This document shows positions 11,440-25,200 of a DNA stretch of 64,000 bases, in pieces; the stretch's first letter is position 1; each line of letters starts with the position of its first letter. Both the position numbers and the translations under genes were made by a program. The notes beneath the pieces were generated by a model, which had not been told where the DNA came from, made no database searches, and saw only the letters and a list, made by a program, of their open reading frames with translations. The stretch spans positions 9,442,583-9,506,582 of the forward strand of contig CM063258.1 in NCBI GenBank assembly GCA_032158295.1, given 5' to 3'. Source of the stretch: Pycnopodia helianthoides. Taxonomy: Eukaryota; Echinodermata; Asteroidea; Forcipulatida; Asteriidae.

Positions 11440-11905
11440 CAATAGATTTACCTGGCAAGTTTGCTGCCACCTAGTGTCCACCAAATTTCCCACTGTGGTG
11501 TTGTCTAGTCACATTCAAAATGTGGCGTAGTCAAAATCACAGTAGATGATACTGAATGGTCAGACAGTAGGAGGGTTGACTGTGTACTGTTCAGTCACCA
11601 CATCATATCATATTACTGGCTGGCATAGTTTATCTATCATTCAGAACCACAGTGGACGATAATGACTGGTCGAACAGTGAGAGGGTTGACTATATACTAC
11701 TGTGTAGATACATTCCCCACATGATAGAATATACATGTATTGCTGGCTGGCAGTGGCATACATGTAGTTCAAAATCACAGTGGATGATATTGAATGATCA
11801 AACAGTATGAGGGTTGACTGTGTACTGTGCATTCACCAACCACAGTTCATATTGCTGGATGGCATACATGTAATTCAAAACCACAGTGGATGATATTGAA
11901 AGAAC
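11440..11905 (-). mobile_element. AACCCTCCTACTGT family element with internal tandem units
   Basis: On the minus strand, units of about 110-130 bp start CAACCCTC and contain CAATATCATCCACTGTGG and TAAACTATGCCAGCC. GAGGGTTGAC marks the unit boundaries at about 11,570, 11,679 and 11,808. The first 80 bp belong to the CTGCTGCCACCTAGTG repeat. Confidence 0.75.
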
Positions 11906-12905
11906 AGACAACTGGAAGGTATGACTTTTGATCACCAAAACCCCACCACTCAGCACTTTCAAGTGTTATGGGGGAAAAACCAAAGTGGGATTCGAACCAA
12001 TGTCCTTCTAATCCAAGTCAATCACTCAATTTTCAATCCTCAAGATATTGCATCATTAAAATACAAGCCAAGTGTGATGGAAAACATAGACAAGACCAGT
12101 GTCTGAGTGATTTAGACATTTGTTCTACAATGCAAAGGTTCTGGGTTTCGATTCAAAATTGAATCACTATGGAGTTTTGAAAGCTTCTTTTCTGTGAACT
12201 TTAGAAAGTACTGTGTCAACAGTGATTTACTTGTATGTAGATGACAGCTGAATATTTCAAAGGGTCTTTAACGTTTATCTCTAAACAATGCGTAAGAAAA
12301 ATCCAAACACCTTTCACCAGTTTCAAGACATTCCCTTTAAGCTGTTAAACATTCCCTTTAAGCTCTTAAACATTCCCTTTAGGCCGTTAATATACACTGT
12401 ACCTAGTACTGTTTCCTTAAAAAAGAAGAAGATAATTTAATACAATTAAGTTAAACAATGCTTATATAAATGTAAAAATAATTAATAAACAAAAATCAAT
12501 GAAAGAAACTGCTCGGAAAACGAAGTCTGAGAAAAATAGTTCTAATAGATTTTGGTCAGAACACAATGGCAGTCTTTGATAAGGCACGTCGCCTTTTAAA
12601 TTTTGGTGGACATCTCATTTTCTTCAACCCAATGCCCCCCCTACAAAAAAAAAATTGGATGCCTTGTTTTTGTACCAAGCCTGATTCTGCATCAATACCA
12701 TAGAAATAAAACCTGGAGAACGTCGCGCTCGACCACACTATGTGTCCTACTGCGGACAAGGCATAGTGACACCTCGTGACACATGTGTTTGAGAAATGGA
12801 TATCACACGACACACATGTATTGCAAAATGGTGAAGCACATTGAGTATTTTTTATTGGCCGATCTAATTGAAATGGAATCTGTATGGAAATTTTGCTATA
12901 CAGAC

Positions 12906-13060
12906 GCAATGTGAATTGCGAATTGCGAATTGCGAATTGGCCAATGCGAATTGGCGACTACAGCTACGGATACGACTGTTGCTAAGGGTGTTGCAAAGGA
13001 CGTCCTTTGCTTCAGAGCATGATGACGAAGAAATTAGCTGTAGCTGTAGCCGCTAAATCG
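12906..13060. mobile_element. GGCGACTACAGCTACGG inverted-repeat element
   Basis: A GAATTGC 9-bp tandem run (12,910-12,940) leads into TTGGCGACTACAGCTACGG. The far end reads TAGCTGTAGCTGTAGCCGC, an inverted match. The interior has GTTGCTAAGGGTGTTGC. Relatives are at 18.6, 38.45, 39.85, 42.8 and 56.8 kb. Confidence 0.7.
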
Positions 13061-13129
13061 GACATGTTATTACATCCAGAAAAACATGCTGTAATAAGAT
13101 GGCTGCACATGTCCACAATGTGTAGATTT

Positions 13130-13272
13130 TTCCAAACCTCGGCTTGAGCTCTGTCTGGCTCCAGGCTCCGGGCTCCATTTGATGTTGGAAACACCATACA
13201 AAATGTAAAAATTGATGACGGAGCCCAAGCCGGAGCCGGAGCCCAAGCCAAAGTTTGAAAAAGGCCCATGGT
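13130..13272. mobile_element. Inverted-repeat element rich in GAGCCCAAGCC
   Basis: The left end is CCAAACCTCGGCTTGAGC and the right end is GAGCCCAAGCCAAAGTTTG, followed by GAAAAAGGCCC. About 140 bp. Relatives lie at 23.1, 36.9, 56.65 and 63.35 kb. The copy at 36,894-37,031 preserves both ends best. Confidence 0.7.
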
Positions 13273-14424
13273 CTCACAACCCAATTCCTCCAGATGACTC
13301 ACTCAGTGTTCTCTGGGTTCTATTTCTATGATTTATCCAAAGCAACCATGCTAATGCTGTTAAAAAATATTGTACAGAACAGAAACACGTTACCAGCCAA
13401 AAATACAATGCAATATGTGACTGGTTCCCTGCCAATTTCTGCTCGGAAGAAAAATCTGCTTAGCAAGATATTTCTGCATCAGCTATACGAAATTTGGCTC
13501 AGAGTGCACAGGATAATGGTACGGTTTCCTGTAGACACAATGACAATGACAATTGTAACTCTTCATTTCATATGAGGACCAGACTGTTTTTTCCTTCCAG
13601 CCTCGCTTCGGTTAAATTGGGTGGAGTGGGAGAATTTTACGTCAAAAAACTCAGGTCAGGGTCGCCAAAACACGCCGAAAAAATTACTCTCTCGTTTAAC
13701 CAAGTCAAATTGACAGCATTGTGTGCATATTCAGGTATTTCAAAGTTAATACTTGAGTTTCTGAATCTCAAGCCGTTTGCTACAAGAGCAAAATAGATAC
13801 ACCAAATAAAGTTACGTAGAAAACGAGGAAAAACCGAAGAGTTGTAATGTACATTCTACCAGACTATGTCTATTTAAAAAGATATTACACAATTTACAAT
13901 TGCTACACTTAAAAATCTACCATACACATGGGCTGTGTAAATTTACATCCTCGACACAAATCATCTGCTAAACTTTGTACTCAACACAAGAAACAACAGT
14001 GTGAGTTTACAATCTTCCTTATTTACTTTAAAAATATGTTTTTGTTTTGTTCATACGTACATGTAGTTGATCTGAAAGGCATTTTTTCATTTAAGTAAAC
14101 CACAAGTTGTCGTCATAATTTTTTAAAAGCTTCTTTCACCTGACTAAATATAATCTAACATTTGCTGTAGGTAAATACAAAGACATCCTTATGTGTTGTG
14201 GAGGAAAAAAGGGAACAATTTTTGTCAAGGAAGTTTGGCTGGGAAGGGGTCGGATTGCTTAAAGAAAAGAAAATGTAACAAAGAAGCATTAAAACGAATG
14301 ACTAACTTACAATTTAACAACATTTCTGGAACAAAATATCTTCCTCATCACAATACCAAAGTATTCTTTCAAACACTTTTGAACAAATTTTAATTCAAAG
14401 TTTTTGGGCTGGGCACCAATAACA

Positions 14425-14765
14425 TTACCAGGGCTCAAATTTGACACTGGACCGCTGGCCCGAGGCAAGTGATTTTAGCATCGGGCCAGTAAACTCATGT
14501 CCAGACAAGTCCGGCAGTCTTGTGTTTGTGTTAAAATGTTGACTATCAGTCTGATAAATACAATTCTGTTAATTATCGAAGACTACTTACCCATAATATA
14601 CAAATGAGATAAATCTTCTCATAGTGCTTTTTCAAATACAAAAACAGTTCAATTATTAATCTGTGTAGGCATTTTTCTTCTCACTTAAATTCTGGTCTTT
14701 TACTCAAAATTCCCGTCCAGTAAATATTTTTAGCTACAAGCCCTGCGGTCTTGTGGGTTTTTCCC
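14425..14765. repeat. Dispersed repeat containing GGGCCAGTAAACTCATGTCC
   Basis: The segment starts at a GGGCTCAAATTTGACACTGG box and contains GGCAAGTGATTTTAGCATCG. Related stretches are at 24.34-24.69 kb and 47.09-47.17 kb, the last inverted. Its class is unknown. Confidence 0.45.
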
Positions 14766-15384
14766 CAAATTCTAACCCTGATTACTGTTAATTCCCTTGA
14801 GTGATTTACTAAGACTCTGCCTCACTCTGACAAAATCCAACAAATTATGGTAACTCAACACTGAAACTGTTGGACTCTGATTATGATTGTATGCCTGATC
14901 AGTTTACACTGGCAGCCCTCAGTCCAACAGAGTCAAACAGAACTAGGAGTTGGGTTTTGGGGGGATTGGGGGTGGTTTTAGAAGGGAGTTTTGGGGTCAT
15001 AGTCGCTAACTTACAATGTACTTCTGAAACACTGACTTGTTACCGACCAAATTATTCTGTCAGCTAGTCCGACAGATGGTGTATCCTGTCAAAATTTAAA
15101 TTTGCAAATCACTTTGTGAATCTTTTTTCGCCAACAATTTGACTTACATACAAAAACTGTTGCAAAAAAACCCTGAAGAAGCGCAACGTGAGCACGGTGT
15201 TGCGCCAATCACAATGGAGAACATTCATTGCCTAACATGCCTTTTGCTAACATACCTACGAGTGCATTTGGTGAAATGCTTCTAACAGAACCCACACGCC
15301 CATTAAGCTCAAGTCAAATACACCCTTCTCCTCCCAGAATGCCATCAAGAAAAATGCCCTTGACAAACGAACACGCCCGATCCT

Positions 15385-15540
15385 TTTGTTCCTGTAAGGG
15401 CACTAGTTTCCTTTCAAAGGGCACCTCTACATGTATGTGGGAAATGTAGATTTCTACTGGAACATTTCAAAGGGCAACGAGGCAATGATAAAGGGGCACG
15501 GAGGCAATTGCTTTCGCTGCCTCTATGAAGTATCAGGTAC
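15385..15540. repeat. GGCAATTGC repeat family copy
   Basis: Contains GGAACATTTCAAAGGGCAAC, GGAGGCAATTGCTTTCG and ends ATGAAGTATCAGG. It parallels 1545-1715 over its length. Copies at 50.3 and 57.4 kb carry the same boxes. Confidence 0.6.
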
Positions 15541-15819
15541 TGAACAAATTTGTTGGTGCTTTTTTTGGAAGCATTTACTGTTCACAAACTGTTAAACATT
15601 CACATAGTTTATACTTCACTTTGTGTGCCTTTTCTTACGACAGAGTGATTACCGAAAAGTGAGATATCAAAAGTATGGTGATAATTTTTAAATGTAGCTG
15701 CGCAAGGTTTAGAACCAGCTTTAAAAGGCAACAGTGAAAATACTGATACAAATTAACTTCACAGGCCTTCTAACAAAGAATCGTTTACACCATTTCTGGG
15801 GGACTACTTTCATCGATCT

Positions 15820-15980
15820 GAAAATTTCACTGAGCAAGTTTGTTTGCAAAGTCAAATCACAGCAGGTTACCAGTCAAGACATGAGAATGACATGGTACTG
15901 TAAGCTGGTAACTTGTTTCTGCTTAGCAAGATTTTCCTGTCCTGAGCGAACTTATGGGATCTTGAGATTGGGCCCAGATC
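15820..15980. mobile_element. Diverged GGGCCCAATTTCATAG family element
   Basis: GCAGGTTACCAGTC, GACATGGTACTGTAAGCTGG and TTTCTGCTTAGCAAG are the family core. The terminal GGGCCCAG remains at the right end near 15,975. The left end is degraded. Confidence 0.5.
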
Positions 15981-16280
15981 GTCAGTATGGCAGAAGGTGT
16001 TGTCATTCGCAGATGTCCTGATCAGGGGACCATTGATAACCTCATTGGGAGAAAAGGGTATCGATCAAGGTGAAGGTATATCCACATTGGGATAGTAACC
16101 CCACTGCCTTGTGCAAACAGTCGACTGACTTCTGGTAACCCAAAATCACCAAAAATGAGTCGGACCATTTATGAACAAAAGATCGAAATCATAGATAGCT
16201 TTCACGGTGCATTATTTAAATAGTCTATAATAGTACCACTAAACATAAAACTCTAGTTATACTAGCTACATATACCTGTC

Positions 16281-19200
16281 TTACTTCATCGTTTTAAAAA
16301 GCACCACAAGATTATCTTCAGGGTCTTTCAGCTGCCAATGGTCTTCTGCCAACTTTTCTGCCCCGATGGCTGACTCGTTTGTTTGAAAGTATAGGAGCTG
16401 ATTCTGGCTTGTTTGTGGGACCACCCCCTGGTAGAATGCAAGGGTGAACTCTAACCTTGGGGACAGTGGGAACGTGCTGCTCTTAACTGTGTTGCCGCCG
16501 TTCTGCTGTATCGGGGAGATGCCAGTGACTTTGCTATAGAACGAGTCCATTGATTGAAAGCTCAGGCTGTCTTTAACAAAGAGTGTCACTCGGACGCCGG
16601 ATGCGTTAGCCCCCGTTTTCACCCCCCACAGCGGGAGTGCCAACTTCGTGTGTTTGAAGTACGCCGTATCGTCGCTGAGTTCGTTCGCCACCACATCCGG
16701 GAGACTAAACGGTACCCATGGATCGCCCGAAAGTACCTTGACGACTTCGGTCGCTCGGGACTGGGCCTTCCCACTGAACATCAATGTGAGGGCCAGCCTT
16801 GGGACGTCACCTTCCAGGGATTCGGTGAAGGGGAATAGCCTCTGGATCTCGAGGATGGTGGCGTGCTTGAAGGCACCGGAGAAGTAGGAGATGAAAGACT
16901 TGAGGGTGTCGCGAGTTTGTGTTCCTTGGAGAGTCTCAATCTCCACGAAGCAGCGCGGTGGATTGGTCAGAATGGAAGCTGCATGGAAAACAAAAGACAA
17001 CATTGCGAGTGGCACTTTCAAGTTGTTGAAAACCAGACTCTAAACCTGACCTCAAGAGGAAAAATTGCACAATCCAAAAACTGGGCCCATTTAATTGGCA
17101 AGGGACTCTACTAGGGTCAAGGAAAATCGAGACTTACGTTCAATAGCAGTCACGCGGAATCCTTCACAGTCATCCAACTTCTCCTCCAAGAATAGCCTTC
17201 CAAAAGACTCGTAATCATTCGCCGACTCAAATAACAAAAGGAAATGATGTTGGTTCCACCTGGTGAAATAAGATTCCCACAGATAAAATAAACCTGAACT
17301 TCCCTGAAACTCTCTTTTTATTTAATAAAAATCCCAACCATTTATAAAAAGAAGGAATTGCCCAAAATACATAGATGATTTAAACACCTCACAGCATTTA
17401 CGCTATTGGTATTGATGAGCATTGGCGAGCAGCCTCCAAAAGCAATGACAGCAACAACTGCCACATGCTATCAACACCTGGCCCACTAGCCCAAGGCCCT
17501 CTGATTCTTGCCCAAATAGCCTTACATGTACATGTAGGTCTTTCACCCTTGGACCCACTTGCATCTGGCCTATCAATCCCTACCCATATAGCTCCTGACC
17601 TACACTGTATCAACTCATGGCCACTTTAGCCCCATACCTATCACCCCTGGTCCCCTTTAGCCCCTGGCCTATCACCCAAGCCCCACTAGCCCCTGACCTA
17701 TCAGCCACTGACCACTCTAGCCCCGGTTTGTCACCCTTGACCCCTCTAGCCCCTGACCTATTAACCCCTGACCCCTCTAGCCCCAGACCTATTAACCCCT
17801 GACCCCTCTAGCCCCTGACCTATTAACCCCTGACCCCTCTAGCCCCTGACCTATTAACCCCTGACCCCTCTAGCCCCTGGCCTATCAACCTCTGACCCCT
17901 CTAGCCCCTGGCCTATCAACCCCTGACCCCTCTAGCCCCTGACCCTCTAGCCCCTGACCCCTCTAGCCCCTGTCCTATCAACCCCTGACCCCTCTAGCCC
18001 CTGTCCTATCAACCCCTGACCCCTCTACCCTTTGCCTACATGTATGACCCCTGACCCCTCTAGCCCCTGGCCTATCAACCCTGACCCCTCTAGCCCCTGT
18101 CTAGCAGCCCTGACCACTCTAGCCCCTGGCCTATCAACCCCTAGCCCCTGGTCTAGTAATCCATGGCCCCTCTAGCCCCTGGCCTATCAACCCAGGGACC
18201 CTCTTACCCATGGACCCTCTAGCCCTAGTCTATCAACCCCTCTCACCTCAACAATTGGCATGCTGTCCCTTTCATCATCTTCTTAATATGACTCTCAACC
18301 TTAGCAACGCTGTGCTGATCCAACGACCGGCTTTCAACGGTAACTAATGCAAGGATACCAGGCCCATCCCTGATAGATGAAGATTTGTTTCCCCAGTCAG
18401 TATTTAGCTGGAACAAGAAGAATAAAAGCAAGCTATTTACCAAATGAAACTGTATGCATATGAGGCTAAACCAAAAAACAGTCTGGCACCTTTTAAAGTT
18501 GTAAGAATTTGTAGTTATTTCAAATGGGCATACAGGGAACCGGACAGAAATATAAATGGGCTGAACCATAGGAAAAGCAATGTTCGAATTGTGGCTGCAG
18601 CTGCGGCTGTGGATGTTGCTATGGGTATTCTATGTTTCAACCATTGTTTACATGACGATCAGCCATAACTGCCACAACAGACCTTTAACACGCTGCCACC
18701 ATCTTGGTCATGTTCCTGTATCCAACAGCAGTGATCGATGCTAAAATTCATTGTAGAAAAAAGGAACCAGACTATTGGCCCTCCCAGCCCCGGTTTGGTT
18801 ACATTGATTTGAATGGGAGAAAATAAAAATGGCCGCACCAAGATGAAGGTCTAATAATTCGGTCATTGCCATAGAAATTTGAGGACGTGTGTCACGTGAT
18901 ATCATTTTACCATACAAGCGGAAAAAGCACTACATTATTTGGGGACTGTATGACAAGGCCTTGTAGAACGCTGCTACATGTACATTGTAATGTAATTGCA
19001 GCACAGTGCAACATAGTATGGGATTTGAGTTGACTGCTAAATGCACAAAACACAACACCTTTTACAATCTGGTGCATTCTATTGTACTTGCAAGAGATAA
19101 TTCACATGCACTTTCTTTCATTTACAAATTACAAACGCTCTCCACCATTTTGTATATGTACGACCTTGAGTATCACAAAACATTTTCAACTGAGTTTTAA

Positions 19201-22200
19201 TACAACATTTATCATGTTTATCAGCATTTTTTTTAAGAAGAATGAGTAATTTGAGAGCATCATTGTATTTTTTTACAACTATTTTTGCAGTGAAGGTCTC
19301 TCGTGCTCAAGGTTGAAACATTTTGTAACCTTGACATTGCACAGTCTACACTGGAATTCTATAAAATCAAACCTGTGAATATATATACAAAGATTATTTT
19401 GGGCATTAAATACTAATAAAAAAATACAATCTAATCTGCAATGAGTTCCCCCCCTAACAAAAACATCTACCATTCTATGCCTTTACATTTGTTGCCAGGT
19501 GACGTAGCTCAGGAAGAATGTAATACCTCTGCAGAACATGAAGGACAGACGACAAATCTAATTAACCTCCCATAATATTCCGGATGAGTACAAGTATTTC
19601 TGACCTGTCCATGTATTTTAGGCGTGGAATCCTTTATACTATGTATGCATGCAATGTCTGACCAAATTTATGATGTAAGTTTTATCTCACTGCAGCTGGT
19701 TGTCGAGGGATAACTTTCGTGCCTAGGGACGAGATTAATCTTTCGGAACTTGCGACATAATTTGCTTTTAAGAATAACGTTGTCACTCACAATGAGACCA
19801 TGCCTATAAGCAAAGTGAAGACTACAGACATTCTGATACAATGCATTGGGAATTTTTTTGTGTTCTCTTTCAAGAAAATATGAGATGCATTCACCACAAA
19901 ACATGGTACGCTGGAATCTCAGATCACCTCCCATTATGCCGAAATAGTGATCAATATACAACTTGGTGGCAGCCTATCAATTTCTAATAATCCTTATTTG
20001 TACACAACAAAAGACAAAAGGACAAAGGTCTGGAATTAGGGCTGACACAATATCCCATGAAAAGGGAGATTTTGAGCATGATTTCCAGTACCCTTCGTCC
20101 CCTCTTGTTTGAGGGAAATGAAGCATGGTGAATACTGACTTCCGATCGTGCATCCAAAAAAGTTGTGCATGCAAACTGGGTTACATAACTAGTTAAACTA
20201 TTTTTTTTCATGAATTCTGTATTTCAATTCGTTTTAATATCTCAAGGTTATGTAATCTTTAAATGCTTCATGCTTCATTTGTTTACTTTACTTTATAAAG
20301 TAAGAGACAATTTTATTGTGACTACTTGACTGATTTTTATCACACTGACCCCAACTTCTTTGGCTTAGCCTAGACCCAATCTCTACCCTTCACAGGTACC
20401 CATTTACTCCTTGGTGACCTTTCCTTCATGACCAGTTTTTTATAGTCATAAACCACAAGGGAAACTGACTCTAGGGGTAATTTTTTTAATAGTTTTGGGT
20501 TGAACAAAGAAATTTACTGGAGCAAGACTTGAACCTGCGACCTCAGGATTAACGTGCCAGTGCTCTACCAACTGAGTTATCTAGCCCTATGTTGGCAGTC
20601 TCCCTATTTTGTCAATATCTATCTTTGGGGCTGCCAGTCAGAAGCCATTCGACCTGTAACTGCCGTGTAGCCAGGGATCACACCCAAGTTTACGATGCAA
20701 CCTGTGGAGTGGCAGCAGAGGGACCAATTTTGTTTCTTCCAAAAGTAACTGCAAAACGAAACTAGGGCCAATTTCATTGATAACCTTTTACCCTTTTGCT
20801 CTTAATATTTGTAGTTTTGTTCCCTCATCTTGACTGATTAAACAAGAAAAAAAAAAAAATAGTAAGTGTACCAGCAATGCTGAACAAAAATATCATTAAA
20901 ATGCCAGATAACATTACCGGTACAATATTTTAACATTCCAAATAACGACTAGTAATAATTCTCAGTGGAGTTCACACAGCTGTGAAATAAATCTGACAAG
21001 TCTGACCTTGTTTAAATCCACGCACCACACATCACAATAGAGCCCTCCAAATAAATGAAAAATATCCAATAAGGATCATGCCAGTACTGGATTGGTAATT
21101 TCAAAAATAAATACACAGTAAAAAATTTAAATTAAACAAATCAAAACAAAATTAAAAACTGTTAGTTTCAATCTGAATCCTCAATAAATTTATGAAGTTG
21201 AATCCTCCACTGAAAAGTTTGTCTTTTCTGAAATAGTGCCTTAAAGGCAAAGAATACTTTTGGTTTGTAAAACTGCTCGATTTGTTTTAATCCTATATAA
21301 ATGTCATAGTAGAACCATTTTTGTGTGTGAAATATTTCCCTCTAAAATGAAATAATATTTAAGAAAACTGTATCTGAACACCTAGCAAAGAAACCACAAT
21401 TAGCTGACTTCCAACAGCCGTTACAACCAAAATTAAGGACATTCATGTTTACAGGCTGAACATTTTTTGATGCATGATTTTTCACAAATTTTCTCCTGAC
21501 TCACAAAACAGATTACGCCCAAATTTACACAGGTTTGGATGACCACACAAAACATGAACACTGTCTGTGACCATTTCGTCAGCTCTACATGTACCAATCC
21601 TGGACCCAATTTAATAGAGCTGCTTCAGCACAAAAAAGTAGCTAAGCACAACAAAATGATGCTTACCAGAATAAGGTTACCAACCAAACTACATGTGTGC
21701 CATGCCTCATGTACAATTTGTGGCTGGTATCCTGCTCATTTCTGCTTAGCGGACAATTGTAAAAGCACAATTTTCTGCTTAAGCAGCTCTATAAAATTGG
21801 GTCCTGTATAACACCTTTAAAATGTGGGAAATGAACATGGGGAATCAGACTTCCAAAATGGCACTGAGCAAGATTTATTGTGTGATGACATCAGGTGAAT
21901 CGAGTCAATACATGTGGGCCATCCTATTGTCCATTTACAAGTCTTTTGAAGTGCAAGATTAAAGATACAGGTAAAGCTAAACCACAGAAACAGAAACCCC
22001 AGAGGATGCGGAGTAAGTTGTGAGACCATTTTATGGATGCACACGGCCATTTTATGAAGCTGTGTTACTTTGTACATGTGTAAACTGTAATAGTATCACG
22101 TGACACGCATGCATGGCAAAACCTGCCTGAAAGATAGATAACATTTATAACACAACAATTACAATTTTTAAGGCGCTATTCCATCAAGATCATAGCCAAT

Positions 22201-25200
22201 ACTTGTATTTATAAATCAAAACTAATATGAAGTTATAAACCACAAGGGAAACTGGCTGGGTAAATTTGAATTAACTTGGGGATGAACAAAGAAAAATTGC
22301 CTAGAGCGGGATTTGAACCAACGACCTTCGGTTTTACCTGCCGGCGCTCTACTAACTGAGCTATCTATGTTGGCGGTCTCCCTATTTTGTCAATGTGTTT
22401 GTTTGGGGGTGTCAGTCAGAAGCCATGCAACCGTTAACTGCCGTGTAGCCATGGATCACACCCAAGTTTACGATACAACCTGGGAAGCGGACGCCAGGGG
22501 ATCACCAAAATTAATATGGATAGAGGTGAGTCTTAAGAGCTTTACATAGAGATAAACTAACACGATTCCCTAATTACAGTAGGAAGCCCTCAAATTATTA
22601 ATGCAGCCGCGTTGTTCACTAACAAATCGTGCAATGAGTTTTGTGAAAGGTGCGCGTGCTGCACGCCGTTCTTATGCGAAAAGCGTGACGATGTGTTCAA
22701 AATTGCCCACAGATTGCCGATTGGCATTTTGCAACCTACCTACAGTTTGTACATGTATTCTACATGATGTGTACACGTACAACAAGTTAACAACTTGCAG
22801 ACTGCATGCAGTGCATTACTACAGCATGGCCCTGTGTTGTTCCCATTAGCAATTATGAGATCACCCAGTTACATGTACCAACCATACTGATTAATGATGC
22901 ATCACGCTTCAGTGAACAATGCCATTTTAATTATAATCACGATAATTGGAAATGTAGTTAGCAGACATCATGCAGGTATTCTTGTTGCCCAGAATTTAGC
23001 ATTATAATAATCCTACCAGACGTCTACAGTGAACATCGTGCCAATGTTTGCAGCAACATTTTAGATGAATCCGGTAAAAATTTACATTTTCAACAACAAT
23101 CAGCAGAGCCTAGGCCGGAGCCCAACCTGAAACCATGATTTTGAAAAGGGCCATGTCTTCTCAAGTTCACAAACAATAGCAGCCTTGTTTGTATGCAAAC
23201 CAGGGCATTCAGTGGCAGGCAAATTTCATATAACAAAAAATGGAAATCACATTTGTACTGTCACTTAACATTGAACACTGAAGAAAATTGAACAGCTGCA
23301 AGGAGTGCTACATGTACATGTAGATGTGGCCATCTTTACTTCCATATCAAATTATTAAAAAATGTTCAAGGCCATATACACACAACATTGCAGATTTGTA
23401 ATATTCTTTCATCGACTGAATTTGCTGGTAATCCGATAAAATACCACACAATCAACCTTTGAAGTTTTTATCGAATCAAGCTGTCACAAGTTCCAGAACG
23501 CACTGAATAACGGCAAGTTTTCAAATCCATTGTGAAGGACTTATTTTTATTTTGGCATATATCAAAACAAGAAGTTTAGTATTTGGAGACAGTTTTCTCA
23601 AACAAGCCAGTACATGTACATGTGTAGTATTTCAGAAGAAAATAATTCTGAAAGACAATACGGGCCATTCGCACTATAGTGCGCCCTCTACAGTTTTGCC
23701 AGGAAGGCCATTTCTGCAGTGTATCATGGAAAAAGCGACAAGTTTTGCTCATCCAGCAGCACCTGCCGCCGCATAACCCTGAAACTGATTGCTTAAAGTT
23801 CGTTCAGGTTTGCAAAGCAGCAAGAGGTCACATTTGTCAGTGTTTCAGCATAAAATGTTTTTTTTTAGGCTGGCAAGAATGTTTTTTCTGTTCATGGCTG
23901 CCATACATGTATAAAGTCCCAAACTGCCTACATGTATGGTGCGCTGTGGAGTTAACAAGTGTAGTTTGTTTTACTCAACCTTTTGGGGAAAATTACCATT
24001 CTTTAGCTATAGAGGGCGCACTGTATTGTGAATCACCCGATTTAGTACTGGTGTCAAGTTTCTAAAATTAAGTGTTTTTGAACTGAACAAAGAACAATTT
24101 ACTAGAGCGGATTAACGTGTCGGCGCTCTACCAACTGAGCTATCTAGCCCTAATGTTGGCGGTTTCCCTTTTTTGTCTATATCTTTGTTTAGAGTGCCAG
24201 TCGGAAGCCATTCAACCTGCCGTAACTGCCGCATATAGCCAGGGATCACACCCAAGTTTACGATACAACTTGGGAAGTGGCAGCAGAGGGATGACCTGAC
24301 GGGAATGCGACTTTTGATTAACAAATTTATTTTGTCTGGTCAATTACAAGGGCATTCTCCCTTAACAGAAGTCCACTTGCCAAATGCCAGTTAAAACACC
24401 CGAGGACCAGTCAAAATTCTCTCAAAGTGTTCCAAACTGGCTAGTGCAGTGTTGATAAGCATCCCTATTTGATATGAATTAGGGACCAGTGAAAAAGCTG
24501 GTGGACTAGTGAAATGACAAGCTAACTGGTCCTGCTGGCCAGTTACAAAAAAAGTCAAGGGCAAACCCTGCAATGTTACACTCACTATACAATCATGACA
24601 ATCGCACATCAGGGCTCAAAACACCCATTGGATAACTGGCCTGAGTCAAGTGATTATGGGCCAGTAACCCCACACTGGAACAAGTCTACAGTGTGGGGCC
24701 CAATTTCATGGCTCTGTAGGGCCCAATTTCATGAAGTAGCTAAGCACATCAAAATTATGCTTACCAGAATCAGGTTACCAGCCAAACTACCATGTCACAA
24801 GTACATTTTGTGACTGGTATCTTGCTCTTTTTGTCTGTTTTAACGATAACACTATTACGATACCAAAATACATACCAAGTACGTGTATACAATCTTAAAC
24901 TACTGTAGAATAAAAAATAAAAAATGTTTTCAAATCAATGGAAATGTAAAAAAACAATTTTACACCAAAATATAAATCAGAAGACAAAAGACAAACTCTT
25001 CATGAAACACAATAAAAAATACATAAATTTAACCAGATTTGCTCAAATTACAAAACAATCAAACCAAATCCCTACCCAACCATCCTTCACATGCAGTAAG
25101 TAAACATTTACATGTACAATATTTGTTTCTCTTTAATAATAAGTATATAACTTTAATATCCGGATTATAGAACACATTTGGATTCTTAGCATTTTCATCT

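Larger units (their letters stand above)
5670..16280. other. Intergenic region between SDF4-like and FAM124-like genes
   Basis: I find no conserved exon in these 10.6 kb. The open frames present are short and lack homology that I recognise. Named repeats inside are listed separately. Stretches 7,420-8,020, 9,030-10,370, 10,860-11,440, 12,180-12,900, 13,280-14,420 and 14,770-15,380 look like unique, AT-rich non-coding DNA to me. The SDF4 and FAM124-like genes converge here, so 3' untranslated sequence lies at both ends. Confidence 0.5.

Noticed and set aside
19668..19961. 97-codon minus-strand frame containing a CGECISYF segment, inside FAM124-like intron 1
   Set aside because: It has moderately protein-like composition, but no splice sites join it in phase to the FAM124-like exons and I recognise no family. 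Left as probable chance; transcript data would decide.
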